Assembly (NCBI RefSeq): GCF_006496635.1
Contig: NZ_CP022958.1
Span: forward strand, 1,674,001-1,738,000
Direction of reading: 5' to 3'
Origin: Azoarcus sp. DD4
Lineage (GTDB): Bacteria > Pseudomonadota > Gammaproteobacteria > Burkholderiales > Rhodocyclaceae
DNA length: 64,000 bases
In this document: piece after piece, positions 10,240-18,529 of the stretch
How positions within the stretch are numbered: position 1 is the stretch's first letter
Layout of the letters: each line of letters opens with the position of its first letter
The notes under the pieces: model-generated
The model's input: the letters and a program-made list of their open reading frames with translations, nothing else
The model's database searches: none
What the model was told of the DNA's origin: nothing
Position numbers and translations under genes: made by a program

Positions 10240-10686
10240 TCAGCCGCGCACCCGGTAAGCATTCGACGACAGCTTCAGGGTTGCGTCGAAGCTGACCGGC
10301 GTGCGCGCCGACACCTGGCGGAGTTCCGCATCGATCCGCAGCCGGATAGGGTGATCGCCATCCCGTGTTGGTAATACGCTGACCTGAACCTGCCTTAGAC
10401 GCGGCTCGTGGCGCACTATCGCCCGCCTGAGCTTTTCCGCCAGCTGCATCCTGTCGGACGGCGTCTGCAGGCCGAGGCCGTGTGTTTCGGGCAGGCCGAA
10501 GGTGAGGATGGAGTCGGCAGCGCGCGGATAGCTGCTGAACCCGGCCCGGTTGTCTGCACGCCGCGTGTTGAGGAGGGCTTCCAGATCGCGCGCGAGTGCT
10601 GCCCTCAGTTGGCTGGCCAAGGGAGCGGGCCGGCTTGTTCCGGGGGCGAGGTCGTCATCCATCAGGCGGTCGAGCAGGGAAGGCAT
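10240..10686 (-). CDS. tssE: T6SS baseplate protein TssE (gp25-like)
   Basis: TssE is the gp25-like wedge protein of the type VI baseplate that nucleates sheath assembly. The 148-aa protein starts MPSLLDRLMDDD and holds the gp25 signature around LLNTRRADNRAGF, SSYPRAADSILTFGLPE. The frame runs far upstream (to 11115), but that part overlaps tssL and is composition-driven; ATG at 10686 gives a normal TssE length. It is the last gene of the leftward tssJ-K-L-E arm, 23 bases after tssL, and converges on tldD. Confidence 0.93.
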   Translation of the reverse strand: MPSLLDRLMDDDLAPGTSRPAPLASQLRAALARDLEALLNTRRADNRAGFSSYPRAADSILTFGLPETHGLGLQTPSDRMQLAEKLRRAIVRHEPRLRQVQVSVLPTRDGDHPIRLRIDAELRQVSARTPVSFDATLKLSSNAYRVRG

Positions 10687-10709
10687 GGGGCTGATCCGGA
10701 GCGTTCTGC

Positions 10710-11417
10710 TCAGAGGCCGAAAAGTGTGCTGACCTGTCGGCCGAGCAACCACCGATAAGTGCCGAAGAATGCCGCCGTCGCCGCCAGCAAAAGCGCAAGG
10801 TAGAGTCGGAGGGGCAAGCCCCGTCGCGAGGGAGCGGCGGGGCTGTCCGGCAAGCGCCAGTGGGCGACGGCCTGGTGCGGTTCTCCTCGCAGACGTCCGA
10901 TCTCGTCCCTGAGCCCGCGTTTCAGGTAATCCAGCTTGTCGCGCTCTTCGAGCAGGTAGCGGCCTCGAAATCCCAGTTGCAGCGCCATGTGGAAGAGTTC
11001 GAGTACCTCGAGGTTCTCGCTTGGCGCCAGACGCAGGTGGGCGAGGCGCTCGAAGAAGCCCTCGCCGGCCAGGTGTTCGCCGAACAGGCGGAGTTGCAAG
11101 GGCATCCGCTCCCACTCACCCCGGATCGCGAAGTTGGACGACAGGATGAGTTCGTCCAGCACTGCGCAGAAGGCGTAGCGGGCATGTTCTATTGCCTCGT
11201 CCGCCTTGCCCTGCGTACGTGCCCGGCTGACATAGCACTGTAAATAGCTGTCCAGTTGGTCGTTGAAGTGGGCGCTGTTGCGGGGCGCATTGCCGTTGCG
11301 CAGCAGCAGAATGAGGTGGACGCCTTCTTCGAGCAGGTCGAGCAGCGTCGGTGGCGCGGCTGGTGCCATGCGAAGTGCGGCTTCTGTATGCGATGGGTTC
11401 ATTTGTCCTGCCGTCAT
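10710..11417 (-). CDS. tssL: T6SS inner-membrane protein TssL (DotU/IcmH family)
   Basis: The 235-aa protein has a cytoplasmic helical DotU domain (about residues 20-180, with FAIRGEWERMPLQLRLFGEHLAGEGFF) and one C-terminal transmembrane helix (about residues 203-225, LRLYLALLLAATAAFFGTYRW) ending a few residues before the stop. There is no peptidoglycan-binding extension, so this is the short 'unfused' TssL. TssL forms the membrane complex with TssM and TssJ. Start choice: ATG 11417 lies 14 bases past the tssK stop; ATG 11402 is the alternative, and the frame's first ATG at 11447 overlaps tssK. Confidence 0.93.
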   Translation of the reverse strand: MTAGQMNPSHTEAALRMAPAAPPTLLDLLEEGVHLILLLRNGNAPRNSAHFNDQLDSYLQCYVSRARTQGKADEAIEHARYAFCAVLDELILSSNFAIRGEWERMPLQLRLFGEHLAGEGFFERLAHLRLAPSENLEVLELFHMALQLGFRGRYLLEERDKLDYLKRGLRDEIGRLRGEPHQAVAHWRLPDSPAAPSRRGLPLRLYLALLLAATAAFFGTYRWLLGRQVSTLFGL

Positions 11418-11430
11418 GCCTGATACCCGC

Positions 11431-12780
11431 TCAACGGAATACCGCAAGCAGCTCGAGTTTCACTGCAGCCAGGGTCTGTGGAACGTAGATGCAGATCGAC
11501 CGCGCCTGGAGCATGCGCTGGTAGATTTCACCATGAGGTTCCAGGGCGAAGTAGTGGTTTCCGACCCGTACCGGGATGGAAGACGGCGTCTGCGTCGCAT
11601 GGGCGAGGGCGACGCCGCGTACCGCCGAATTCAGGATCTTGTCGACATCGTCGGGTGCACCGACCTTCAGCTTGTAAGGTATGGACTCGATGACCGTTGC
11701 CAGCGGCAACTCGGTCTGCACCGACAGGTAGAAGTCGACGCCGTCGACCAGACGGTCGCTGTCCAGATGGCCGATGTGAAAACTCGGCTTGGCGCTGTTC
11801 AGCGGAATTGCCACGTAGCGACTGGAGATCACGGTATCGAGCAGGTCCCGGATCCGTTCATCGAGTGGAAGGAAAGTGGCCGCAAGGTCGTCGTGTCGAT
11901 AGGCCGGCAGGTCGGCGACCACCTCTGTGCGGGAGAAGGTGAGCAGTTCGCCGCAAAGCTCGGCCAGAGCCATGTAGAGCTCCTCCGGATGGACAGGCGA
12001 GGTGGCGTGTAGATGGCGCAGCCGGGCATGGTTCCGGTTGACCGTGTGCAGCAGCCAGAACGATGCGATATCGCTCGTCGTGTATTCCATCACGTGGGCT
12101 GTTCGTTCGCGGTGCAGGGCCGTCAGTGCAGCGCACTTCGCGGCGAGGATGTCGAGCAGGCGGCGTAACAGGCGTGTCAGTAAGGGCGATGCGCCCAGTT
12201 CCGTCATCGGTGGAAGGTAGCTTTCGTCGATTTGCCAGTGGCCGCTGCCGTCCTTGAGCAGACAGGCGACCGGCAAGGCGTCGAAGCCGTCGCGGTTCTC
12301 TTCGGCAACGCGCAACTGCACGTTCAGGTGCAGGCAGATGAGTTCAGTCTCAAGTGCGGTGGTGTAGAGGTCGGCAACACTGCCGGTGTGCCTGGCGTAG
12401 CGTTCGGTTTTACCGGGCGGAGAACTCTCACGAAGGACGTTGCCGCCGTAGGCCCGCAGGTCGGGGAGGCAGGCGTACAAGGTGGTTCGCGTGCCGCAGG
12501 TCGGGATTTCGTTGAGTTCTCTTGAAACCGGCAAGGGGTCGAGGCCGGGTGCCACGAGGCTGGTGCCGTCGCGAAAGCGTATCGACAGTCGGTCGAGTCG
12601 GACTTGCCCGCATTTCAAGGCCGCGTCGTCAAACTCGATTCCCGCCAGTCCCCAGCCGTGACGCCGAACCGCGTTGGCCAGATGGGCTCGCTGTTGCTCT
12701 TCATAGAGCGCCTGCTGCTGAAAATGCTGAGGGCGGAGAAACATGCCCTCGCCCCAAAGGATGCGCTTGGCCCTGGACAT
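11431..12780 (-). CDS. tssK: T6SS baseplate protein TssK
   Basis: The 449-aa protein begins MSRAKRILWGEGMFLRPQHFQQQ, the conserved N-terminus of TssK (VCA0110/ImpJ). TssK trimers connect the baseplate wedges to the TssJLM membrane complex. Length is normal. It sits 12 bases after tssJ and 13 before tssL, so the leftward arm reads as one operon. Confidence 0.96.
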   Translation of the reverse strand: MSRAKRILWGEGMFLRPQHFQQQALYEEQQRAHLANAVRRHGWGLAGIEFDDAALKCGQVRLDRLSIRFRDGTSLVAPGLDPLPVSRELNEIPTCGTRTTLYACLPDLRAYGGNVLRESSPPGKTERYARHTGSVADLYTTALETELICLHLNVQLRVAEENRDGFDALPVACLLKDGSGHWQIDESYLPPMTELGASPLLTRLLRRLLDILAAKCAALTALHRERTAHVMEYTTSDIASFWLLHTVNRNHARLRHLHATSPVHPEELYMALAELCGELLTFSRTEVVADLPAYRHDDLAATFLPLDERIRDLLDTVISSRYVAIPLNSAKPSFHIGHLDSDRLVDGVDFYLSVQTELPLATVIESIPYKLKVGAPDDVDKILNSAVRGVALAHATQTPSSIPVRVGNHYFALEPHGEIYQRMLQARSICIYVPQTLAAVKLELLAVFR

Positions 12781-12792
12781 TTCGGTTTCTCC

Positions 12793-13440
12793 TCAGCGGC
12801 TGGCGGCCGTGTGTGGCGCCGGCTTGCCGCAGTCCATCTGGTGATCGGCGGACTGGCCGGGAATGGCCAGCGGCGCCGGGCTCGTCATGACCAGGTGGCA
12901 GTCTCGTGCCTCGATACGCAGGCCGTATCTCCTGATCGCGGTCGCGTCGGCCAGCAGGCGCCAGCGTTGGGCGTCGGGTTGAACGAAGAAGCCGATCAGG
13001 CCGACGTAACGCGCGTGTGGCGCGAGGGGCAAAGCTGTTTCGATCGATCCACCCGGGGTCAGCACCCATTCGTGCAGCGTCAGCAACTGCTCGCCCAGGG
13101 CATCGGCCTCCGGTTTGCCGCCGGCAATGCTGTCGAGGCCGAGCCGATCGAATGCTTGTCGGTCGGATAGTTGGTAGGCCCGGACGACAACGGACAGCGG
13201 TGCGCCGCTGACATCGCGATTGACGTGCTGCGTGGCCTGCGCTTGGAACAGGGGAGGGCGTGGCGTGCCACAGCCGGCAATTGCCAGAGTGACCGCCAGT
13301 GCAAGGAAGAGCGTGCGGTTGTGTTTGCCGCGTGCGGAGACGACAGCGAAACCGAAGCGGGGAAAGCGGTGGCCGTGGCTCGTCGATGCTGGTGGCGCGA
13401 TGCTGGGAGCCAGGTGTGCGTCGTGGTCGGTGTGATCCAT
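12793..13440 (-). CDS. tssJ: T6SS outer-membrane lipoprotein TssJ
   Basis: The protein has a hydrophobic segment and lipobox (LAIAGC, Cys57) followed by a roughly 160-aa TssJ domain (LSVVVRAYQLSDRQAFDRL, QLLTLHEWVLTPGGS, YVGLIGFF). TssJ is the outer-membrane anchor of the T6SS membrane complex and binds TssM. The start is uncertain. ATG 13440 leaves an unusually long polar n-region of about 40 residues before the signal helix, ATG 13473 and 13530 leave even more, and no GTG or TTG codon lies nearer the helix. None of the starts has a clear Shine-Dalgarno sequence. First gene of the leftward arm, divergent from the M15 peptidase gene. Confidence 0.9.
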   Translation of the reverse strand: MDHTDHDAHLAPSIAPPASTSHGHRFPRFGFAVVSARGKHNRTLFLALAVTLAIAGCGTPRPPLFQAQATQHVNRDVSGAPLSVVVRAYQLSDRQAFDRLGLDSIAGGKPEADALGEQLLTLHEWVLTPGGSIETALPLAPHARYVGLIGFFVQPDAQRWRLLADATAIRRYGLRIEARDCHLVMTSPAPLAIPGQSADHQMDCGKPAPHTAASR

Positions 13441-13466
13441 TTTCGAGGGCTTGCAGGAAAACTTGA

Positions 13467-13501
13467 ATGTCATGTTAGCATGTAAATGACATATACATGA
13501 C
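13467..13501. promoter_or_regulatory. AT-rich divergent control region of the T6SS locus with inverted repeat
   Basis: Between tssJ and the M15 gene the only AT-rich stretch of the T6SS locus contains ATGTCAT (13467-13473) and its inverted copy ATGACAT (13486-13492), separated by 12 bases, plus a further ACATGAC at 13495-13501. The symmetric 7-bp arms suggest a dimeric regulator site controlling both arms. No convincing sigma-70 or sigma-54 element was found, so promoter positions remain unknown. Confidence 0.4.
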
Positions 13502-13512
13502 GCGCTTCTAGC

Positions 13513-14286
13513 ATGTTCCCTGCAGACCACTGGTGGTTGCCTCCGCTTCTAATCTTCACGTTCATCGCCCTGGCCTCGACCGGGGCGTTGATGTGCGGTC
13601 GTGGGTTTGTCGTGCCGGCAGTCAGTCGCGGAAAGTGTGAAGACCGGCAGTGCAAACCGGCTCGACTACGGGTTCTGGCTGAGCCCGGGCAGGTGACGCT
13701 TGCGTGGCCGCTCGCGGCGGCGCTGGCGATTGTTGCCAGCGCCGGCTGTGCATGGACGGCGGCCGTGCCGGTGGTGGCGGAGCCGTCGAGTTCGTCGAGG
13801 CTGGCTGTCCATTCGGCATTTCTGGGAGATCTTTCCGGCACGGCCGCCACTGCATCCGCGGTCGTCGCGATTGATTCCGGGCACGGTGCCGCAACGGCCG
13901 ATCGCGACTGGAACCGGCTGGAACCCGTTTTCCGCGATCGGCTGGAACGGGTGATCGACCGGCTGGGACGGCGTGGATATCGCTTTCAATTGATCGAAGG
14001 CTATCGCACGCCCGAACGGCAGGAGCAACTGCTGGCCATGCCGGTGCGTGTGACCTACGCCGGCGCCTGGCAAAGCCGTCACCAGTTCGGTCTTGCCGCA
14101 GACCTGGCTCCGATCTCCGCAGGGCGTGTCCTCGTCTCTGCAGATAGCGAAGAAGCCCTTGGCGCTTACCAGGCCTTGGGGGAGGAGGCGGAAGCCGCTG
14201 GTCTGACCTGGGGCGGTCGGTGGACGCTGCGCGACTACGGTCATGTCGAGCTGGCAGTGCCGACCTCGCGGGAGGTCCGCGGATGA
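13513..14286 (+). CDS. Membrane-anchored M15-family peptidoglycan peptidase in T6SS operon (TagX-like)
   Basis: The 257-aa protein has two hydrophobic segments (about 8-28 and 62-82) with an Arg/Lys-rich loop between them. This predicts both ends outside and the catalytic domain in the periplasm. The C-terminal domain (about 130-250) has the M15 VanY/L-alanyl-D-glutamate-peptidase layout: YRTPERQ, then H190-x6-D197 in SRHQFGLAADL, and H244 in YGHVEL, giving the three zinc ligands. Acinetobacter TagX, a T6SS-encoded L,D-endopeptidase, opens the cell wall for apparatus assembly, so the same role is inferred. Its stop overlaps the tssM start (ATGA at 14283-14286), implying coupled translation. 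A secreted effector role is less likely because of the membrane anchors. Confidence 0.8.
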   Translation: MFPADHWWLPPLLIFTFIALASTGALMCGRGFVVPAVSRGKCEDRQCKPARLRVLAEPGQVTLAWPLAAALAIVASAGCAWTAAVPVVAEPSSSSRLAVHSAFLGDLSGTAATASAVVAIDSGHGAATADRDWNRLEPVFRDRLERVIDRLGRRGYRFQLIEGYRTPERQEQLLAMPVRVTYAGAWQSRHQFGLAADLAPISAGRVLVSADSEEALGAYQALGEEAEAAGLTWGGRWTLRDYGHVELAVPTSREVRG

Positions 14287-17200
14287 ATATCACGCATGCT
14301 GTCCGCGCTTCGGTGGCTGCCGCCGCATTGCTGGCATTGGTGGCGCTCGCCGGTTTTCTCCTGTCCGCCATGTCCGTTGGAGAGTTCGAGGGGAAGCTTG
14401 CCTGGGCGGTCGCAGCAATGGTCGCAGGGCTGGCGGTGGCATCTGTGTTGATGGCTTGGCGCTGGTTCCGGCTTCGGGCTGCGGCTCCGCAAGCTTCCGA
14501 CGCGCTCGGCTTGCGGCAGGGATTGATGCAGGCGCTGGCTGTCATCAAGCAGTCCAGGCTGGGCAGAGCGCAGCGGACTGCGGCCCTGTATGAGTTGCCG
14601 TGGTATCTGGTGCTTGGCGCCCGCGGTGCCGGCAAGAGCAGCGTCATCCGGCAGGGCGGGTTCAGTTTTCCGGTCGGTCGTGACGCACGCGAATCAGCCT
14701 CAGGCACCGATGGTTCCTGCAACTGGCTCTTCTCCACCGAAGCGGTCTTTCTCGACACCTGTGGCTTCGACACCGTCGAACCGGGCCCGCGGGCAGAGTG
14801 GCGGGGCTTCTGGCGCCTGCTCAGGCGCAGTCGTCCGCGCGAACCTCTGAATGGCGTGCTGTTGGCGATCAGCCTTGCGGAGCTACTCGACGGCGATCAG
14901 GAGCGGCGTCGCTCGCACGCGCTGCAGATGCGTGCATGCCTGGACGAAATGGCCGATGGCCTGGGCATGCGTCCCCCGGTCTATCTGCTCGTCACCAAAC
15001 TCGATCTGCTGGACGGCTTCGGCAGCTTCTTCGGAGGGAGCGACGATCCGTTCTTGCCACGAGTACTCGGTGTCAGCCTTGCTCTTGCAGCCGAGGAGGG
15101 GCTTACGCTGCGCCTGGAGAAGTCGTTTGCAGGCTTGTGCCAGGAACTGCGGCGTTTGCGCGACGGGAAACTGACGGATGGCGCGGCGCCGGCCGCGCAG
15201 CAGGCGGCCTTCGGTTTTCCCGTGGAGTTCGAGGCCGTAACGGCGCCATTGTCGGACTATGTCCGGCTGCTGTGCGAGCCCAATCCGTATCATCTCGATC
15301 CCCGCTTGCGAGGGGTGTATTTCTCGAGCGCCATTCCGGCTGGGCGGCCCGTGCCACGTGTCGCACGCGCGGTATCGGATCGCTTCGGCCTGGAGCTTCA
15401 TCCACTCGCCGAGCCAACTGGAACATCTCGGGTGTGCGTGTCGCTGCGCGCCATCTTCGATCAAGTCATCCTGCCCGATCGGCATTTCCTCGCTGCCTTG
15501 CCGGCTCGCCTGCTGGGCTGGCGGATCGCCGCCATGATCGCCTCGCTGGCTGTCACCTGCCTCTGCGTTGCCGGCCTGACTCGTTCCTACCTGGGCAACC
15601 GGGTACTGCTGGATGAACTGGCCGCGGCGGCGGCTGGTGCCATCCCTCCGGATGAAGCGCCCTTGACCGAACGGCTTGAGCGCCTGCTGCGCTTGCAGAC
15701 CAGGCTGGAACAGCTGGAACGGTTGCGCGAAGGCCGGCCCTGGCGTCTTGGCCTGGGGCTCTATCAGGGCGATCGGGTCACGGGGAGCCTGCGTGACCAG
15801 TATTTTTCGCAGTTGCGCACACTCATGCTCGATCCGGTGGGCGTGGCGTTGAGAAACACGCTGCGTGCGGCGGGGCGCAGCGCGCCGTCACGCGACGGTG
15901 GTCGGCAAGGGCTCCAGGGCTTCAGCTGGCAGCGTGATCGGGACGGCGACGGCGGCCTTCCCATCATTCCGCTGGGAGACGTGGTCGTCGATGCCGAGGA
16001 CCGGGTCGCGGCGTTCGTGCCCGACCGGCGGGCAACGAGGAAGACGGTCGATAAGGCGTCGGTTGCCGAGCGTGACTACCAGGCACTCAAGACCTATCTG
16101 ATGCTCGGCAACCGGGCAAGGATGGAGGACGCCCACTTGAGCGACCAGTTGCCGCGCCACTGGCGGGGGTGGCTCGAGGAGCACCGGGGCCGTGCGTCCA
16201 TGCAGGAGGTCGCGCAGCCGGCCCAGGCTTTGGTCGCGTTCTATGTTGCCCAGCGCGCCACGCCTGATATACCGGTGATCGACAACGACCCGCAGTTGGT
16301 CGCAGGAGTCCGTCAGTCCTTGAGGTCCGGCCTAGGCGAGCTGCCGGCGCACGAACGTGCATATCGTGCGCTGAAGACCGGGGCTTCTGCACGCTTCGAG
16401 CCCGTCTCCCTGGCCCGCCTGCTCGGCAGCCGAAGCGCTGCGCCCCTGGTTGCGAACGAGACGGTACCCGGCTTCTACACACGGGAGGCCTATGAAAGCT
16501 ACGTAAAGACTGCCGCCGCAGCGGATGCGGGCGCAACGGTCGTGGCGGGTGAGGACTGGGTGCTCGACGGGCCGGTTGGAAACCTGGGCGCAGAAACCGC
16601 CACGGTGTTTGACCGCGAGGCGCTCGAGGCGCTTTATCGCCGCGATTACGAGGATGCCTGGCTGCGCTTCCTGTCGAGCATCCGCGTCGAGGAGCGTGTG
16701 AGTCTCGATGAGGCGATCGATATTCTCGGCCGGCTCGCGGATGGTGAACACTCGCCGCTGCCGCCACTGTTGCAGGCCGTTGCGGCTCAATTCGACGGGT
16801 TCCCGCGGGATGTCGCTAGCCAGGACGACGCTTCTGTTGCAACTGTCGTGCTGCAGAGAGCGAGCAGGCTGGTTCGGGGCCAGGAAGCGACCAACCCCGC
16901 TTCGCCCAAGCCGGGCCAGGAAAGCCGACCGTTTGCGAGGCTGCGCGCCCTTGTCGATCAAGGGGGCGAGCCGTCGCCTCAACTTGCCGCCTATCTCGCT
17001 CATCTTGTCGCACTGCGGGGGCAACTCCTCACCATCGCGAACAGCAGCGCCGAGTCGGAAAGTGCCGGCCGTCTCGTCAAGGCGACGCTGGAGGGTGGCG
17101 GGTCCGAGTTCTCCGCGACCCTGCTCCATGTCGAGGGCAGCGTGCTGGATCTGGCCGATCCGGCATCCAAGGCGGTACTGCGGCCGCTGCTCGTTCGTCC

Positions 17201-17942
17201 GCTGAACCAGGCCTTTTCCGCACTTCTTCCGTTGGCCGAGCAGCACATCAACCTCGCTTGGCAGCGCGAGGTACTTCCGCAATGGCGCAACCTCTCCGAT
17301 AAGTACCCGTTCAGCGATATGCCGAACGAAGCCCTGCACGCTGACATCTCCGCCTTTGTTCGGGTGGGCGGAGCACTCGACCAATTCGTCGCTCAGCGTC
17401 TTGACGGATATGTCAGCCGCCGCGGCAACCAACTGCTTCCGCGGACCTGGGGCGGTCAAGGCCTGCAGCTGCATCCCGGGTTTGTCGCGGGAGCAGAGCG
17501 TCTGTTTGCGTTTGGTGCGAGCTTTCCCCGCGAAGGCGACGGCGGGCGTTACGAATTGCAGCCGGAACCTACGCCCGGTCTCAGCGAAATCGTGCTCGAA
17601 ATCGATGGGCAGAAGTTGCGCTATCGCAATGGCGCCCAGACCTGGCAGGCATTTGTCTGGCCGGGCGCGAGCGGTTCCGAAGGGGCGCTCGTCCGCACGG
17701 TCGATTTTGCTGGCGCGGCCTCGGTGGCCGCCAGCCATCCAGGGCGGATGGGGCTTGTGCGCTTGCTCGCGGGCGCGCGTACCAGCAGCCGGGACAGTGG
17801 CGTCACGCAACTCGAATGGCAAGCCCGAAATGGCGAAGCTGTCGTTCCGGTCCGCCTGAATTTCCGCATGGTGAGCGGTGCCAGTCCCGTCCAGCTCGCC
17901 GGCTTGCGAGGCCTGGCGCTGCCGGAGCGCATCGTGCGCTGA
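14283..17942 (+). CDS. tssM: T6SS membrane complex protein TssM (IcmF)
   Basis: The 1219-aa protein has two N-terminal transmembrane helices (about 8-29 and 40-62), a cytoplasmic GTPase-like domain with Walker A GARGAGKSS (112-120), VFLDTCG (155-161) and a TKLD motif, a third transmembrane helix near residues 412-432, and a long periplasmic part. TssM spans the inner membrane and contacts TssJ, forming the channel scaffold. ATG 14283 overlaps the upstream stop; an earlier in-frame ATG at 14220 lies inside the M15 gene and is rejected. Length is normal for TssM. Confidence 0.97.
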   Translation: MNITHAVRASVAAAALLALVALAGFLLSAMSVGEFEGKLAWAVAAMVAGLAVASVLMAWRWFRLRAAAPQASDALGLRQGLMQALAVIKQSRLGRAQRTAALYELPWYLVLGARGAGKSSVIRQGGFSFPVGRDARESASGTDGSCNWLFSTEAVFLDTCGFDTVEPGPRAEWRGFWRLLRRSRPREPLNGVLLAISLAELLDGDQERRRSHALQMRACLDEMADGLGMRPPVYLLVTKLDLLDGFGSFFGGSDDPFLPRVLGVSLALAAEEGLTLRLEKSFAGLCQELRRLRDGKLTDGAAPAAQQAAFGFPVEFEAVTAPLSDYVRLLCEPNPYHLDPRLRGVYFSSAIPAGRPVPRVARAVSDRFGLELHPLAEPTGTSRVCVSLRAIFDQVILPDRHFLAALPARLLGWRIAAMIASLAVTCLCVAGLTRSYLGNRVLLDELAAAAAGAIPPDEAPLTERLERLLRLQTRLEQLERLREGRPWRLGLGLYQGDRVTGSLRDQYFSQLRTLMLDPVGVALRNTLRAAGRSAPSRDGGRQGLQGFSWQRDRDGDGGLPIIPLGDVVVDAEDRVAAFVPDRRATRKTVDKASVAERDYQALKTYLMLGNRARMEDAHLSDQLPRHWRGWLEEHRGRASMQEVAQPAQALVAFYVAQRATPDIPVIDNDPQLVAGVRQSLRSGLGELPAHERAYRALKTGASARFEPVSLARLLGSRSAAPLVANETVPGFYTREAYESYVKTAAAADAGATVVAGEDWVLDGPVGNLGAETATVFDREALEALYRRDYEDAWLRFLSSIRVEERVSLDEAIDILGRLADGEHSPLPPLLQAVAAQFDGFPRDVASQDDASVATVVLQRASRLVRGQEATNPASPKPGQESRPFARLRALVDQGGEPSPQLAAYLAHLVALRGQLLTIANSSAESESAGRLVKATLEGGGSEFSATLLHVEGSVLDLADPASKAVLRPLLVRPLNQAFSALLPLAEQHINLAWQREVLPQWRNLSDKYPFSDMPNEALHADISAFVRVGGALDQFVAQRLDGYVSRRGNQLLPRTWGGQGLQLHPGFVAGAERLFAFGASFPREGDGGRYELQPEPTPGLSEIVLEIDGQKLRYRNGAQTWQAFVWPGASGSEGALVRTVDFAGAASVAASHPGRMGLVRLLAGARTSSRDSGVTQLEWQARNGEAVVPVRLNFRMVSGASPVQLAGLRGLALPERIVR

Positions 17943-18013
17943 GCCGATTGCCCTCGAGGCCGACAGCTGCATGCATTGTCTCTGTTCCCGATGTCTTTCA
18001 TGAGAGCTTGAAC

Positions 18014-18529
18014 ATGGTTCGAGAAAGTACCCAGAAGAAGCTGTCCCGCGTGCGCCCGCCGCGGGTGCAGATCACTTACGACGTCGAAGTCGGTGATGCG
18101 ATCGAGACCAAGGAGCTGCCCTTCGTGCTCGGCGTTGTCGGCGATTACTCCGGACATCCGCACGAGCCCTTGCCGAAGCTGAAGGAACGCAAATTCGTTG
18201 GCATCGACCGCGACAACTTCGACGACGTGTTGCAGGCGGTGGCACCGCGCCTTGCGCTGCAGGCGCGTAATCGCTTGTCGGACGAGGGCGGATTGCTTCC
18301 TGTCGAACTGGAGTTCCGGTGCATGTCGGATTTCGAGCCACACAAGGTCGTGCGTCAGGTGGAGCCGCTCCGACTCCTGCTCGAGGCGCGTCAGCGCCTG
18401 GCCGAGCTTCGCAACAAGATGGTGGGGAATGACCGGCTCGAGGAACTGCTCAACGATGCGGTCGGGGATCGGACACTGCTGGAAACGTTGGACGGCGAGT
18501 TGAGCGTACGTCGCGGGGGGGAGCAATGA
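18014..18529 (+). CDS. tssB: T6SS sheath small subunit TssB (VipA)
   Basis: The 171-aa protein carries the VipA signature: RVRPPRVQITYDVEVGDAI, ELPFVLGVVGDYSG and RKFVGIDRDNFDDVLQAVAP. TssB co-assembles with TssC into the contractile sheath. It begins 71 bases after tssM and overlaps tssC by four bases (ATGA at 18526-18529). The C-terminal region of about 35 residues is helical, as expected. Confidence 0.98.
   Translation: MVRESTQKKLSRVRPPRVQITYDVEVGDAIETKELPFVLGVVGDYSGHPHEPLPKLKERKFVGIDRDNFDDVLQAVAPRLALQARNRLSDEGGLLPVELEFRCMSDFEPHKVVRQVEPLRLLLEARQRLAELRNKMVGNDRLEELLNDAVGDRTLLETLDGELSVRRGGEQ

Noticed and set aside
8445..10262. 605-aa minus-strand frame over nit and tldD
   Set aside because: Crosses two genes with clear catalytic motifs on the other strand.
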